NCBI GenBank assembly: GCA_963691705.1
Contig: OY829539.1
Coordinates: forward strand, 17,224,186 to 17,288,185
Origin: Viola odorata
Lineage: Eukaryota > Streptophyta > Magnoliopsida > Malpighiales > Violaceae
Length of the DNA: 64,000 bases
Direction: 5' to 3'
The position numbers and the translations under genes were made by a program. Shown one piece after another: positions 1-11,436 of this stretch. Under the pieces are notes generated by a model that worked only from the letters and a program-made list of their open reading frames with translations, did not search any database and was not told the origin of the DNA. Every line of letters starts with the position of its first letter. Positions within the stretch are counted from its first letter, which is position 1.

Positions 1-171
1 CGACTGTTTGCCTTCGCAACCTCTGACGCCTCCACCCCAGGGCAGGACGTCACTGCGGGAGAATTAGATCTTCCTCCTGGGTCAAGTTCGGAAGAACTTA
101 CATTCCAGATTTGCTCTCCCTTCTCCCATATAGCGGGAACCAGCCATCCTACTCCCCAAACGGGGTGATCT

Positions 172-1900
172 ATGATAGGTGAAGTGGACAACCCTTTCGC
201 GAACTCGATAGCAGCTCTCCAAGCTCAGCTGAATCAGTTGACAGAGATGGCTGCTGGATTTACTCCTCATGCCTCGAGACCTGGTGTGTCCTCCCAAGTA
301 GTTTTTACTCCGTCCATTGTCAACGAACGACCCTTATCGCCCCGACAATCTAGGGGACTCCCGGCCTCCTTATCATTCTCATTGGCCCCCATCGGCGTCC
401 CGCCGCTTGCGCGTGGACCTGTTGAACATTCTGGACAATACAGGGGAGGAATCTCTATCCCTGAGGTAGCTCGCCGACATGATGAGTACAGAGGACATTG
501 GGATGATCGACGGGGGGATATATTGAGAGAGCCATCTCCAAGATACAGCGAGAGATCTAGCAATAGAGGTCGACGAGCTCGAACTCCAAGGAGTCGCAGC
601 CGATCTCCTAGGAGACATCAGGAATATGACCCTCAGAATCCCAGATACGACGCTGAAATTCCACACCCGCATCAGCCTCGTGGGGTCCCTGACGCTAACG
701 TTGGACATCCGTTCAGTTACCGTGTCAGGCACCACAGAGTCCATCGACACGTGAAACTCCCAGCAGAATCATATGATGGCACGAAAGATCCCATTTCTCA
801 CCTCAATAAGGTGAAGGAGTTTGTTCAATTCCAAACGCGCAGTGATGCAGCATTGTGTCAGATCTTCGTAATGACGCTGTCAGGAGTGGCACGTCTATGG
901 TTTGAGGGACTCCCCCCCGGGTCTATCGATAATTTTTCTCAATTGGAAGAAAAATTCAAAAGCCGGTTTAGCACGACTATTCCTATCAGGAAGTCAGCAG
1001 CTGCACTGTTCGATATCCATCGAAAACCGCAGGAATCGTTAACGACTTTTTAGGTCGATTTGATCTTGAAATGTCCCTAACGCCAGGGGTCACTATCGAT
1101 TTTGCGATTGAGGCCCTGAAACGCAACTGCCGATACAGTAAATTGAGAGACACGCTAACGGTGGACCCCCCGATGACCCTAGATGCGTTGAGGCTGAAAG
1201 TGCATAACTATGCGAGAATGGAAGAGGAGGAAAATAGAGAATGGATCCGAGACATGCCAGCAGACCCATATGTGGTCCATAACGTCCTGCCTAGTAGTGC
1301 CCCTGACACGCGGCACACCGATGATCACGGGCAACGAAAAGAGCAAACCACCAAGGCCTCTAACCGGCAGAGAGGCAATTTCTCAAAAGGAAGACCTGGA
1401 GGATCCCCTACCAGGAAACAAACAGATCCGCCAAAGTGCCGGATATACGATCCTGACCTTCCATCTCTTATACTCCCACGGGCTGAAATCCTGGCGATAG
1501 TCCAACGGCGAAATTTACCCATTAGATATCCGGCTCCTGTGAAGCCAGGAATGATCATGGGAGGAAGGGAAAACGCATATTGCAAGTTCCACAAGGTCAA
1601 GGGACATTCAACCGATGTATGCAGAGAACTGAAATTGGCCATAGAGCGATTGGTCGATGAGGGCTACCTAGGAGAATTTGCCACTAAGGCGAGAGAAGAG
1701 GCTAGGAACAACCCCATGGGAATGACAACTGATCAGAGGCAAGCGCCTTCACGCGCCACGGGGGCTAACGCAATCCTCCTTGGGCAAAATAGAGAAGCTC
1801 TCGTTGTCCATAGCGATCAGATGCCTATGATTAATATTATTGCCGGGGGGACACCCTACTTCGAAGAGGCCATACCACAAACGCCCAGTCCCGGGGAAAA
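172..1900 (+). pseudogene. Tat gag (capsid/nucleocapsid), frameshifted
   Basis: Gag packages element RNA in virus-like particles. The first part (172-1053) has an Arg/Ser-rich stretch at about residues 120-150 and a retrotransposon-gag domain around 760-1050 (LPAESYDGTKDPISHLNKVK, then FVMTLSGVARLWFEGLPPGS). It ends in a frameshift at about 1,050, and the domain resumes in another frame from 1,071. A zinc-knuckle-like Cys/His motif typical of Tat gag (YCKFHKVKGHSTDVC) lies near 1,577-1,625. The frame is also open upstream from base 1 to a TGA at 166-168, so the true start may be outside the window and the ATG at 172 merely the first after a stop. The gag/protease border near 1.9 kb is approximate. 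Confidence 0.85.
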
Positions 1901-1929
1901 GCGCAAGCGAGAAGGTGCACAGGTAAAAA

Positions 1930-2700
1930 TCGAAGCGATCAGTGCCCTAGACAGAATGATATTGTCCTTTTCGGAAGAAGACGAAAAAAGCATTGTTTTC
2001 CCACACAACGACGCGTTGGTAGTCACACCTGTCATAGGAAGTCACGAGGTGAGAAGAACCCTTGTTGACAACGGGAGCGCAGTAAATCTATTTTCGCTGG
2101 AAGCATATAACTTGATGAAACGCCCTGATGGGGAGCTAGCGCCATGCGTGAGGCCAATTATCGGGATTGATGGCGTACCGATACCGGTAGCCGGAATAAC
2201 ATCCTTGCTAGTATACTTCCGAGAGGACACATCCAAGCGCTCAGAAGAGCTATTATTCCTGGTTGTAGACTTAACGTTACCATACAACGCTATACTGGGA
2301 CGACCGTTCCTCAATCGTTTTGGGGTAGCGATATCTCAAAAATACCTGCGAATGAAATACCCCTCGTGGGACGGAGTGGTCTCAATCAAAGGAGACCAGA
2401 AGCTGGCAGCCAAATGTTATTTGCTCATGACTCAGAGGAGTTGCGACCGCTACGTTTGCATGGCAGACGATCCTTTTGACGATAAAGAAGAAAAGCGCAC
2501 TCAGCCGTTAGATCAGATGATGGTAATACCTATCGCTGAGGACAACGAGGCGAATCTCTTGGTCAGTGAGAAACTGAGCACCGAAGAGAGCATACAACTA
2601 ACTCGGCTATTAAGAAAATGCAAAGGAGAATTCGCATGGAAACCAGTAGACATGCCTGGAATCTCGCGAGAAGTCGCCGAGCATCGACTAAACGTCAGCC
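1930..2700 (+). pseudogene. Tat aspartic protease region
   Basis: This is in the same frame as the second gag part. The retropepsin signature is RRTLVDNGSAVNLFSLEAY (about 2,050-2,110), using the DNGS form common in Tat elements, with the downstream LPYNAILGRPFLNRF motif at about 2,275-2,320. The protease cleaves the Gag-Pol polyprotein. The linker to RT (EHRLNVSPEAKPIQQKRR) follows. The frame is lost at about 2,745-2,750 in an A-rich run, where the RT frame begins. Catalytic D and G are present, but the polyprotein is broken on both sides. Confidence 0.85.
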
Positions 2701-2751
2701 CTGAGGCCAAACCTATTCAGCAGAAACGACGCGCCTTTCAATCAGAAAAAA

Positions 2752-3495
2752 GTGGCGGCTATCGAGAAGGAGTTACTAAAGCTCATGGACGCGGGGTTCA
2801 TTCGAGAAGTTCAGTACCCAACTTGGCTGGCTAACCCGGTCCTAGTCCCAAAGCCTAACGGAGATTGGCGCATGTGCATTGATTTCACTGACCTAAATAA
2901 TACTTGTCCCAAAGATTGCTATCCCCTTCCTCGAATTGACCAGCTGGTCGACCAAACTGCGGGTTACGCTTATTTAAGCTCTCTAGATGCCAACTCCGGG
3001 TATCACCAAATCCCAATGGCTGCAGAGGACGAAGAAAAAACTGCCTTTATCACCCCTAGGGCCACATATTGCTACACCGCAATGCCGTTTGGGCTGAAGA
3101 ATGCCGGGGCAACGTTTCAGCGCATGGCGAATAAGATTTTCGAAAAACAAATAGGGAAGAACGTAGAGGCCTACGTGGACAATATCCTGATAAAAAGCCG
3201 AAGCTTCGGAGACCATCTGGCCGATTTGGAAGAAGTTTTCAATGTGATGAGGAAATACAAGATGAAGCTGAACCCACGCAAGTGCATGTTCGCGTTCCAA
3301 ACGGGAAAATTCTTGGGCTACGTGGTTAGCCGAAAGGGTATTCAGCCCAACCCTTCAAAGGTAAAGGCCATTCAGGACATGATATCCCCGCGAACCGTCA
3401 AGGAAATACAAAAGCTCACTGGCCGCATCATCGCGTTAGGACGGTTTATATCTAAGCAAGGAGAGAGATGCCTCCCCTTCTTCAAGGTCATTTGA
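2752..3495 (+). pseudogene. Tat reverse transcriptase, active-site variant
   Basis: This is the RT of a Ty3 element. Visible motifs are LMDAGFIREVQYPTWLANPV, the palm motif LDANSGYHQIPM, MPFGLKNAGATFQRMAN, and the catalytic box, which here reads YVDN at 3,172-3,183 instead of YVDD. Loss of the second catalytic Asp (a GAY to AAY change, G-to-A type) should abolish polymerisation. The frame continues into the RNase H but is stopped by TGA at 3,493-3,495. The start at 2,752 is not a true initiator: RT is expressed only as part of the polyprotein. Confidence 0.9.
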
Positions 3496-3990
3496 AACAA
3501 GGCCCCGTTCGGGTGGACAGAGGAATGTGAAAACGCGTTTGCAAGACTGAAAGCCTACCTGGCATCCGATCTAGTGCTAACGAGGCCTGAGTTCGGCGAT
3601 GAGCTATACCTATATCTGGGAGTAGCTGACGAAGTAGTCAGCGCCGTCCTCGTACGAAGTGAAGGGCATGTACACTGCCCCGTATTTTTCGTAAGTCACA
3701 TATTAAAAGACGCAGAGCTACGATACGCTCGCATCGAGAAGATAGCGCTTGCTCTAATACAGGCAACGCGAAAGATGGACCGATATTTCCAAGCCCACCC
3801 TGTTACCGTTCTAACTGATCAGCCGCTGAGAATTTTTTTTAGAAAGCCTGAGTCCTCAGGGAGAATATTGATTTGGGCAATCGAGCTCGAACAATACGGG
3901 CTGCAATACAAAGCCAGGCCGGCAATAAAAGCCCAGGCGTTAGCTGACTTCATAGCAGAATGCACCTTCACCAAAGAGGTGTCGGAAAAG
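3496..3990 (+). pseudogene. Tat Ty3-type RNase H
   Basis: This follows RT in the same frame after the 3,493 stop (connection-domain motif KAPFGWTEECENAF). It contains LYLYLGVADEVVSAVLVR, where the usual first catalytic Asp context is degenerate, then RYARIEKIALALIQATRKM and VTVLTDQPLRIFFRKPESSG, where the TDQPL motif marks the Ty3 RNase H. The fold resembles the usual 120-130 residue domain. It degrades the RNA of the RNA-DNA hybrid. It is followed directly by a second RNase H domain. Confidence 0.8.
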
Positions 3991-4029
3991 CTGCCAGAGG
4001 AAGAGCTAGAAAACTCATGCCTACCATTC

Positions 4030-4581
4030 CCTGAAACGCACGCAGACTCATGGGTTATTCACGTGGACGGTGCAAAGAATCAAGAGCTGGCAGGAGCAGG
4101 AGTTTTCCTGGTGGGGCCAAGCGGCCTAGAAATGCGATACGCCATCAGAATCCTACAACCGTTATCCAACAACGCCGCTGAATACGAAGCGCTGCTGGCA
4201 GGACTCCGAATCGGAAACACCTTCTCCGCCGAAGCCCCTACCGTTGTGAAGGAACAATATGGCTTGCGCCTAAAGATACGGGGAGACTCTAAATTGATAA
4301 TGGATCAAGTCCTTGGAAACTCTCAAGCCCGAGAACCCGTCATGATTCGATACTTGGCCAAAGTAAAGCGTGAGCTGTCGGAGATGCAGGAAAAGGGCAC
4401 TCAGGTCATCTTCGAGCACATTCCCAGAGAAAGTAACGAAGAGGCTGATAGCCTCGCCAAGATGGCAGCCAACGCGGACGCCTCTATACCTAATGAGGTA
4501 CATTACAAGGAGCTATCCACACCCTCTTTCATGGAGGAGCAAGCATCGTTGTGTGTGGAAGAAATAGAAAATGGCTGGTGA
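4030..4581 (+). pseudogene. Second (archaeal-type) RNase H, the Tat hallmark
   Basis: The second RNase H begins at SWVIHVDGAKNQELAGAGVF (about 4,050), with the first Asp in HVDGA. It continues with LSNNAAEYEALLAGLRIG (Glu in AEYEAL), a GDSKLIMDQVLG motif (Asp) at about 4,285, and the C-terminal IPRESNEEADSLAKMA motif (terminal Asp). All four acidic positions are visible. An extra 'aRNH' domain after the Ty3 RNase H is known from Tat/Ogre elements and supports the lineage call. A TGA at 4,579-4,581 follows two Trp-like positions and stops the frame before integrase. Confidence 0.88.
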
Positions 4582-4587
4582 ATCCCA

Positions 4588-5828
4588 GTGGTAGAGTATT
4601 TGAAGCATGATAAGCTACCCGATGAAATTGCGGAAAGAAGGAAAATCCTAAAACGGGCAGCGCGGTGCACCTATTACAATGGAGAGTTAATACGGAGGTG
4701 CTTCTCCCACCCAGCCGCTAAATGCATAACGGACCAAGAAGGCCTGCATGTGCTAAGAGAAATTCACGAAGGGATATGCGGCATGCACATCGCGAGCGAT
4801 ATGTTGGCAGCTCAAGTCTTTCGATCGGGATTCTACTGGCCTACCATATGAAAAGATTGCCATAACTTCGTGAAAACTTGTCAGAAATGTCAGGAATACG
4901 CTAAGATCCCTCGAAAACCGGCCACGCCAATCTCAGAAATAATTGCACCGTGCACGTTTGCCAAATGGGGCATTGACATATTAGGCCTGTTTCCAATGGC
5001 CAGATCTCAGCTAAAATTCGTGGTCGTGGCGGTAGACTACTTCACAAAATGGGCAGAAGCCGAGGCGTTAGCCACCATCACCACTGAAAAAATCTGGCAT
5101 TTTTTCAAACACCAAGTCATCATGAGATTCGGGGTTCCGCGCATATTGGTTAGTGACAACGGAGCGCAGTTCACAAGCCAATTCTTCAGGGATCAGTGCA
5201 CAGAATTCTAGATCGAACAGAGGTTCTCTTCCGTGGCGCACCCCCAAACCAATGGTCAGGCGGAAGTAACCAACCGCAGCATCCTCAGCGGCATCAAAAG
5301 AAATCTAGAAGGTTCCAAAAAGAAATGGCCAGACGAACTGCCATACGTACTATGGGCCTATCGCATGACTGTTAAGGCCAGCACTGGAGAGACCCCGTTC
5401 GCGTTAGCCTTCGGAACCGAAGCAGTCACACCGGTTGAGATCGGAATGATGAGCCTTCGGGTGGCCCATTTTAGAGAAGAAAATAACGAGGAAAGGTTAC
5501 GTGCTAACCTTGACGCCCTACCAGAAACACATGATGAAACATTGCTGAAAACTCTACACTACAAAAGAAAAATGGCGCAATACCACAACCGGCAAGTGAG
5601 AGAGCGATTGCTCAAAGCTGGGGATTTAGTGCTCAGAGATAGATGAGCGGCAGGGCAGCGCATGGGCAAACTCAGCCCAAACTGGGATGGACCGTATCGC
5701 GTCACCCGTATTGTGGGGAGAGGAGCTTACCACTTGGAAACGCTCGAGGGAATGCCCCTGCAGAACTCTTGGAATATAGCCCGGCTGAAGCTATACCACG
5801 CCAGGAGCTAGCTCACCCTATCTGGTAA
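4588..5828 (+). pseudogene. Tat integrase, three stops
   Basis: DD35E integrase in the same frame as RT. The HHCC zinc domain is seen as IHEGICGMH (about 4,760) and CQKCQ (about 4,885). The core has WGIDILGLFPMA (D), VSDNGAQFTS (D) and NGQAEVTNRSIL (E). A GKLSPNWDGPYRV-type C-terminal motif follows at about 5,663-5,700, and the frame ends near 5,790. In-frame stops lie at 4,849-4,851, 5,209-5,211 and 5,644-5,646. The catalytic triad itself is intact. Integrase would insert the cDNA with 5-bp TSDs. Confidence 0.9.
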
Positions 5829-5903
5829 CATCAATACTATTCTAATGAGATATATCCTTTTGTGCGTTTATTGTTGAAATGCAGATAGTGAAGCATGCCA
5901 GGA

Positions 5904-6395
5904 GTGAAAATCCTATCCTTGTGATGGCTGGTCCTGATCAGACAGCTCACTAAGACGAGGCACGCCCTGGCATGGCTAAGTGTTGGGAGTGAAAATCCTA
6001 TCCTTGTGGTAACCGTGCTCATATAGACGATCCATTAAGACGAGGCACGACCCCAAACACTTCCCGGAGTGAAAATCCTATCCTTGTGGTAACCGTGCTC
6101 ATATAGACGGCCCATTAAGACGAGGCACGCCCCGGTATCCTTGGGAGTGAAAATCCTATCCTTGTGGCAACCGTGCTCGCATAGACGGCCCATTAAGGCG
6201 AGGCACGACCCCAAGGAGAGACCAACTCCGTCCTGGAAGTGAAAATCCTATCCTTGTGGTAACCGTGCTCATATAGACGGCCCACTAAGACGAGGCACGT
6301 TCCAGAGACGCGAGGTGACAACGCTTAGGGGTGAAAATCCTATCCTTGCGATGGCTGGTCCTGATCAGACAGCTCGCTAAGATGAGGCACTCCCC
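5904..6395 (+). repeat. Tandem array of six 78-92 bp units in the Tat 3' region
   Basis: Six units begin with GTGAAAATCCTATCCTTG at 5,904, 5,989, 6,069, 6,147, 6,239 and 6,331. Each has a conserved block of about 60 bp ending in GACGAGGCACG, followed by a variable spacer of about 17-32 bp. The middle of the block comes in two forms. Units 1 and 6 carry a 'ggctggtcctgatcagacagc' type, and units 2-5 a 'aaccgtgctcatatagacgg' type, giving an A-B-B-B-B-A order. Such arrays are typical of the hypervariable region between pol and the 3' LTR in Tat/Ogre elements. No coding sense was found. Confidence 0.9.
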
Positions 6396-6507
6396 AAGCC
6401 AATATCTGGCGAAAGAAAGGAGGACACTCCAGCTAGAAATTGAGCGGTTGATACTCGACGGAGTAAGGCTGAAAAGACATCCGCACCGCAACAACAACGT
6501 GGCAGCA

Positions 6508-6830
6508 GGCCTAACGGTGATTTGAATCTGAGCAACGCCGAGTCGTTCTTGGAAATGCTATCGGAAGGCTGCAGGCCTAACGGTGATTTGAATCTGAGCA
6601 ACGCCGAGTCGTTCTTGGAAATGCTATCGGAAGGCTGCAGGCCTAACGGTGATTTGAATCTGAGCAACACCGAGTCGTTCTTGGAAATGCTATCGGAAGG
6701 CTGCAGGCCTAACGGTGATTTGAATCTGAGCAACGCCGAGTCGTTCTTGGAAATGCTATCGGAAGGCAGCAGGCCTAACGGTGATTTGAATCTGAGCAAC
6801 GCCGAGTCGTTCTTGGAAATGCTATCGGCG
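6508..6830 (+). repeat. 66-bp tandem array, five copies
   Basis: Units start at 6,508, 6,574, 6,640, 6,706 and 6,772. Copies 1-4 are complete and the fifth stops after about 57 bp. Copies differ by very few bases, so the array is young or homogenised. The period is exactly 22 codons, so both a plus frame (repeat containing NLSNAESFLEMLSEG) and a minus frame stay open across it. It belongs to the same pol-to-LTR region as the previous array, but the two units do not resemble each other. Confidence 0.93.
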
Positions 6831-7051
6831 GGAACCTGTATAGAGGTCATGCGAAAACAAAATGGGGGTATCTATGGAGACACGGAGGCAAACGCCACGG
6901 ACGAATAATTGTGCAAGCAGTAATATGAAACAAACAGACAGACAAGTTCCTTTCAAAAGGAGTAGCCCAACCAAGGCAAAAAGTGTTATCAGTTAACATT
7001 ACAAAACAAGGAAGGCCTCGACGGCCGCAAAAATCAGAATGTGTCCAAGTT

Positions 7052-8680
7052 CAAAAACTAAGGAGCGGGTGGTGCGTTGACTCCTTCCCGCCGTTTCGCC
7101 CTCCATCGATAGAAGCTGTCATCATTAATAGCGTGGACTCTACTATCAAAATACTCGGCTAGCTCATCAATACGGAGTTTTTCTACCCCCTGATGATGTA
7201 TCATCGCCTCCGACATGAGCCCTGCGCCCTCGTTAAAGTACCACTGATTCTTCTCGACATTTAGAGCTAGATCAGCGGACAGCTCGGCATTCCTCTACCT
7301 CTCTCGGTGTGACTCATTCTCCTCACAAGAAAGGCGTTCGGACAGATCGGCACCCTTCCGCTTCTCCTCTTCCAAAGCAAGCTTGGCAGCCTCCAGCTCC
7401 TGCTTGACAGTCGCCACTTCCTGCCGGGCAGACTCCGTTTCCTGGTTGGCAATGTTAAGCGCATCCACAAAACTCTGGCGCTCGTTCTGCAACCTGGTTA
7501 TCTCCCCCTGTCCGTTTGCGGTAATCTTAGCGTTCTCCTCATCCATATAATGGAGGTGGCAGAAGAAAGAAAGCGCTTGGGAGCGAAGAAAGTTTATACG
7601 GTCCTGCGCACTCCTAGCCGCAAAGGCATCTCTCTCCCTTGGAAGAGACATAATCTCAGCTATCAGATAAGAGGTAGACGCGAGGATGAAATCATGATCA
7701 GTCCCGGCAGGAAACTGCAAAATATTGTCCCTGAAGGAGCGCAAACTGATATGATGAGTGGGCATGAGAGGAGGATTATAAGTAGAGACGCCGGCAATCA
7801 AAGCAGGGGCAGGGCCACCTCTCGCGATACCAGGCGGAGACATTGGAACAAAGAATAGAGCGGCGGGCGAGGAGGGTCGGCTGCCGGAACCTCCCGCGTT
7901 AGGCGCCGGGGACCCATCTCTACCAAGTGACTCAAGGTTAAGGGCACTCGAGTTAATAGCCCGTCGCAGTGGAGCAATCGCCTAAAACCTGAGGACTGCC
8001 ACCAAAATCAGCACCCTGTGACTGCTCGCCAGGAACACCACCGCCCTCAGGAACGTTCAAAGAAGGATTCGCAACAGAAGAGCTAGGACTGTGCTGAAGC
8101 TCATAGCGTGCCTTCTTCTGACGCTCTCGAAGAACCTCAGCGACTGACATATCACCTGGAGAGGTTGACTGAACAGAAACAGTGGAAGCCTCCTAGAAAG
8201 CACAATACACGCATGCGCATATAATAAGAAAATTATACGGAAGAGAAGAAAACCTTAGAGAGAAATGAACGCATACTTGGGTTACTGGGGAAACCAGAGG
8301 TATTGCGGTAGGAATGGGATCAACTATTGCCTCTGAAGAAACAGCAGTGTGGGAGGAAACAGATTGCGTGGCACGCATTTTCTTCACTCTTTTCTTCCTT
8401 GCCACAAGGGTACGAGGAGGTGCCGATGAGGTAGCACCTGTAGCGGTAACGTCGTCGGTAGCAATGCTTTCCTCCTCAGCAGCAGCGGCCTTGGCAGCGG
8501 CGGCAGCCTTCTTCCTTTGTTCCTGTTTCCTTTTCCTCCGAAAGTACTCAGGCTCCCAACCAGGCGGAGGCACTGCACAGTTAAAGAAACGTTAGCGTTA
8601 GTAATCCTTGGCAACGCAACAAGGAAAAAGGGCAAACGCTCACCCTTTTTGCACTGATCCATCTCCAGACCGTTAGCCAC
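7052..8680 (-). pseudogene. Tat antisense gene 2 (coiled-coil protein, several exons)
   Basis: On the minus strand, coding blocks can be joined by plausible splice sites. An exon ends at about 8,640 (donor AAAAAGGGTGAGCG). An exon of about 8,278-8,565 follows a CTGTGCAG acceptor and encodes PPPGWEPEYFRRKRK plus an Ala-rich stretch. An exon from about 8,193 follows a TTTCTAG acceptor (MSVAEVLRERQKKARYELQ). The last exon runs from about 7,934 to 7,052 and starts SLGRDGSPAPNAGG. This last exon has a long coiled coil (EEEKRKGADLSERL) and ends near REGVNAPPAP. It has one in-frame TAG at about 7,295, so the copy is broken. Function is unknown. It resembles the C-terminal half of antisense gene 1. 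Exon borders are inferred by eye. Confidence 0.55.
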
Positions 8681-8684
8681 TTTT

Positions 8685-8740
8685 CGTCTCCCTAGAAGAC
8701 GCTACGCTTCAGTGCTCGCGTCTCCCTAGAAGACGCTTCT
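8685..8740. repeat. 17-bp palindromic word CGTCTCCCTAGAAGACG, two copies
   Basis: The same 17-mer with inverted ends (CGTCT...AGACG) occurs at about 8,685 and again about 34 bp later. A degenerate third copy ends AGAAAGACG near 8,765. It lies upstream, in the minus sense, of antisense gene 2, where a promoter or leader would be. It may be regulatory or just a small duplication. Confidence 0.6.
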
Positions 8741-9088
8741 TCAAACGCCCCTCCGTAGAAAGACGCGTGTCCTTTTCCATCATTGCCTTTCAGATCGCAT
8801 TAAAGGGAAGGTCTGCGGCATTTAATGACCTAAAAAGCAGTGCTGGCTTGGTCAAACGGTGCGACAACACAAGGAGGATAAGGGAGAAATAACGATGGCA
8901 TAAAATTATTCGCACGAAGGCGATAAAAGTTACAAAGCGTCAGCATTATTACAAGAAGAATAATGACAAATGGTCCTCGGAAAAAATAAAAGGAGGCAGA
9001 CAGCAATAAAAAAATAAATAACAAGGGAGAGTCCAGAAACCCGTTAGGGGTATTTCTCTAGAAGCAAAGTAGCGCTACACCTCGGGCG

Positions 9089-11189
9089 TTAGCTCTTTTC
9101 TCCTTCTGAGGCAGAAGAGCCAATCCCACCGTGGCTAACCTCATCCATTACGACAGAAATATAGTCAGCAACCTGGGCAGGGTCGGAAGAGTTACCCTTA
9201 AAACGGGTTGCAAATCCGGAAATAAAGACTTCCAGGATTTTCTTCTTCCACCATTCCTCCTTTAATGATGCCCTAGCGGATTCCTCGTCTCGGGCAGACA
9301 TCTCTTCGCGAAGAAGGAGATTTTTCTTCCTCTCCAACGCTAACTCTGCCTCCAGAACCTCCACCTTTGCTTTCCCGACAGACCTCTCTCTGTTTAATTC
9401 CTTTTGCGACTCATCGCCAAGACGCGTTAGCAATCTCATCTGCTCCACCGCTTTCTCAAGCTGCACTTGCCTAACGCACAGCACGCTGGAAAAATTACGT
9501 GACTCGCGATCATGAATCTCGAACAAATGGTTCAGGTGGCGGAAGAAATCCAGAGAATCATTCATCATATGGCGAAGACGAGCCGGTGGCGGAAGCTGAA
9601 GAAACTCTTTCTTCTCCTTCTGGGAGCCCAGCATCTCCCCTAGTAAAGGCGCAGTAAATTCGTCTCTAGAAAAGGGTTGAGGAACCCCGACAGCGCGGAG
9701 AGCATCAAAGCAGAACCCTTTCAAGCCCATGCGGTAGGAAGGGGTCTCGTTAGGACTGCCATAAGAAAGATTGACTGAGGGAGCGGGAGAAGAACACTCG
9801 GAAAACACATCCGCGATAGGAGAAAAGAACAGTTGTGGAAGGACTTTAGGCGGTAGCCCAGCAGTTGAATCCGCAGCAGAAGGTGTGGCAACTACGTCTG
9901 GAATACAATGAGAAATTGGAGAATCGGGAGCGTCAACTGTAAAAAAGGGACACGTTGTCGATGGGGCCTCCGTTTCGGTAGAGCACGCAGCAGCCGGCAC
10001 CTCAGTAACTTCCACCGGTTGGGAGACACTCGTTTTAGGAGAAACGGTAGGGATAGGAACAGTTGCTGCATCAACAGAAGAAGTCCCGGCAGCCTGGTAA
10101 CCCGCGGCGGATCGAAGTTTTTTCCGATGCAAGGAAGAGGCATGGCAAAGGTCCGACTTAGCATCTTCATCCTCATCATCGCTAGTAATTATCGTCGTGG
10201 CAACTGGGCTGGAGTCCGTCCTCTTGCGACGCTCCGGTAGCCAATTTTCCACAAAACGAGAAACTCGGGCAGAGCCGGTGGGCCTTCGCCCTACCCGGGC
10301 AACCGTCTTAGTTCTCTTCCTCGGAGGAGGAACGCTACCCCGACTAGAGCCCTTGGCAGGAGGGGAAGCTGGTAAAGTTTGAAGGGGCGTCACATTCAAA
10401 GGAGCGTCAGCATCACCTGGGAATTAACCGTTAGCATCCTATAATAAAAGAAAAGCGCAAAAAACAAAAAGAGACAGACTCACCCATAGCACACTCCTCC
10501 AGAGGCTTGAACAAAGCGAAGCTACGGATGTGGTAGTGAGTACTTTCGTCTAACAGAGCGTTAGCTTGCTCTAGCTCAGCCCTAGACAATATCGAAGGAT
10601 TTGACCAAATAGGGCCTACCAGCTCCTGGTTGAAATTAATACGCCACAAATGTGACGGTAGCTCCAGGACAAAGAAACTGCTTTTCCAATCGGCCACACC
10701 CTTTTTAAAGCCGTGAAAACGCTGCCAGAACGACTGCACGAGCGCGTCATTCCATCGAGGAGTAATTTCAATTAAACAATTATGACAGTTCATACTAAAG
10801 AATTTGCGAAGTAAATTGAGAGATGGGGTAGAAATGTTCTTCAACTCGCAAGCACGAAGAAAAGCATAAATCGCACACCAGGAAGAGGGAGTTATCTGGG
10901 CAGGATTAAGATTATACTCCCGCAGCAGCGTTAGTATCGATTCATGAACAGGAAAGCGGAAACCGTAAAGGAACATCTTAAGATAAAAAAGCCTACTGTA
11001 ACCCCACGCCGGATCATGGAGCCGCATATCACTTCCAGGGATAGAAGGCTCATACCCAGGAGGAAAGGTGATACCGTGTTCCTCCAGTTCGGCTTTCAGA
11101 ACCACATCGCATGTAAAAATACTGGGTGATTGCGCAACCTCTGGATCCATGGGTTTCCAGATAACCTGGCGAGGTCTATTTCTAGCCAT
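9089..11189 (-). CDS. Tat antisense gene 1: 'putative gypsy-type transposase' domain plus coiled coil
   Basis: This is read as two exons on the minus strand: 11,189-10,484 and 10,416-9,089. The donor is ATGG/GTGAGT and the acceptor CCCAG/GTGATG. The 67-bp intron joins the two blocks in frame, giving about 677 residues. Exon 1 starts MARNRPRQVIWKPMDPEV and contains the PF04195-like domain (ITFPPGYEPSIP, RLFYLKMFLYGFRFPVHES, WCAIYAFLRACEL). Exon 2 is Ser/Pro-rich with a basic patch, then FCFDALRAVGVPQPF, and a C-terminal coiled coil ending at TAG/TAA near 9,089. No stop interrupts either exon. Antisense ORFs of this type are known in Tat elements, but their role is not. Two CACGTG boxes lie 220-245 bp upstream. 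Confidence 0.72.
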
Positions 11190-11409
11190 AACAAACCAGC
11201 AAAAAGGAAAGCGGAGAAGGATTGAATTGGTACCTTGAAAAGGGAGAATTACAGAGGAATCGGCGGGCGGCGGCAGACGGCCGGAAAGATACTCGAGGAA
11301 GATAAGAGAAAAAATTCAAAGCAAGGGCAAAAGTTCTGAAAAAGGGAAATGGCCCCTCTTAAAGAAGTAAAATGCCACCGCATTAAGTGAGACGCCAATC
11401 GCGCGAAGA

Positions 11410-11436
11410 CACGTGTAAAAAGAGGTTGGCCACGTG
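11410..11436 (-). promoter_or_regulatory. Paired G-boxes upstream of Tat antisense gene 1
   Basis: CACGTG occurs at 11,410-11,415 and 11,431-11,436, the second within GGCCACGTGG. They lie about 221-247 bp before the ATG at 11,189. G-boxes bind bZIP and bHLH factors in plants. Their position suggests that the antisense gene has its own promoter rather than being an accident of the other strand. No convincing TATA box is seen, only a weak TTTAAG near 11,360. Confidence 0.5.

Noticed and set aside
1210..1642. Overlapping alternative-frame ORFs in the Tat gag
   Set aside because: Shadow frames of the gag coding region without domains.
5904..6395. CRISPR-like spaced repeats
   Set aside because: Unit and spacer lengths vary and the context is a Tat element in a plant genome; this is the usual pol-LTR tandem array.
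8830..9024. Small hydrophobic minus-strand ORF (membrane protein?)
   Set aside because: It lies after the stop of antisense gene 1 in AT-rich DNA, with no promoter or homology seen.
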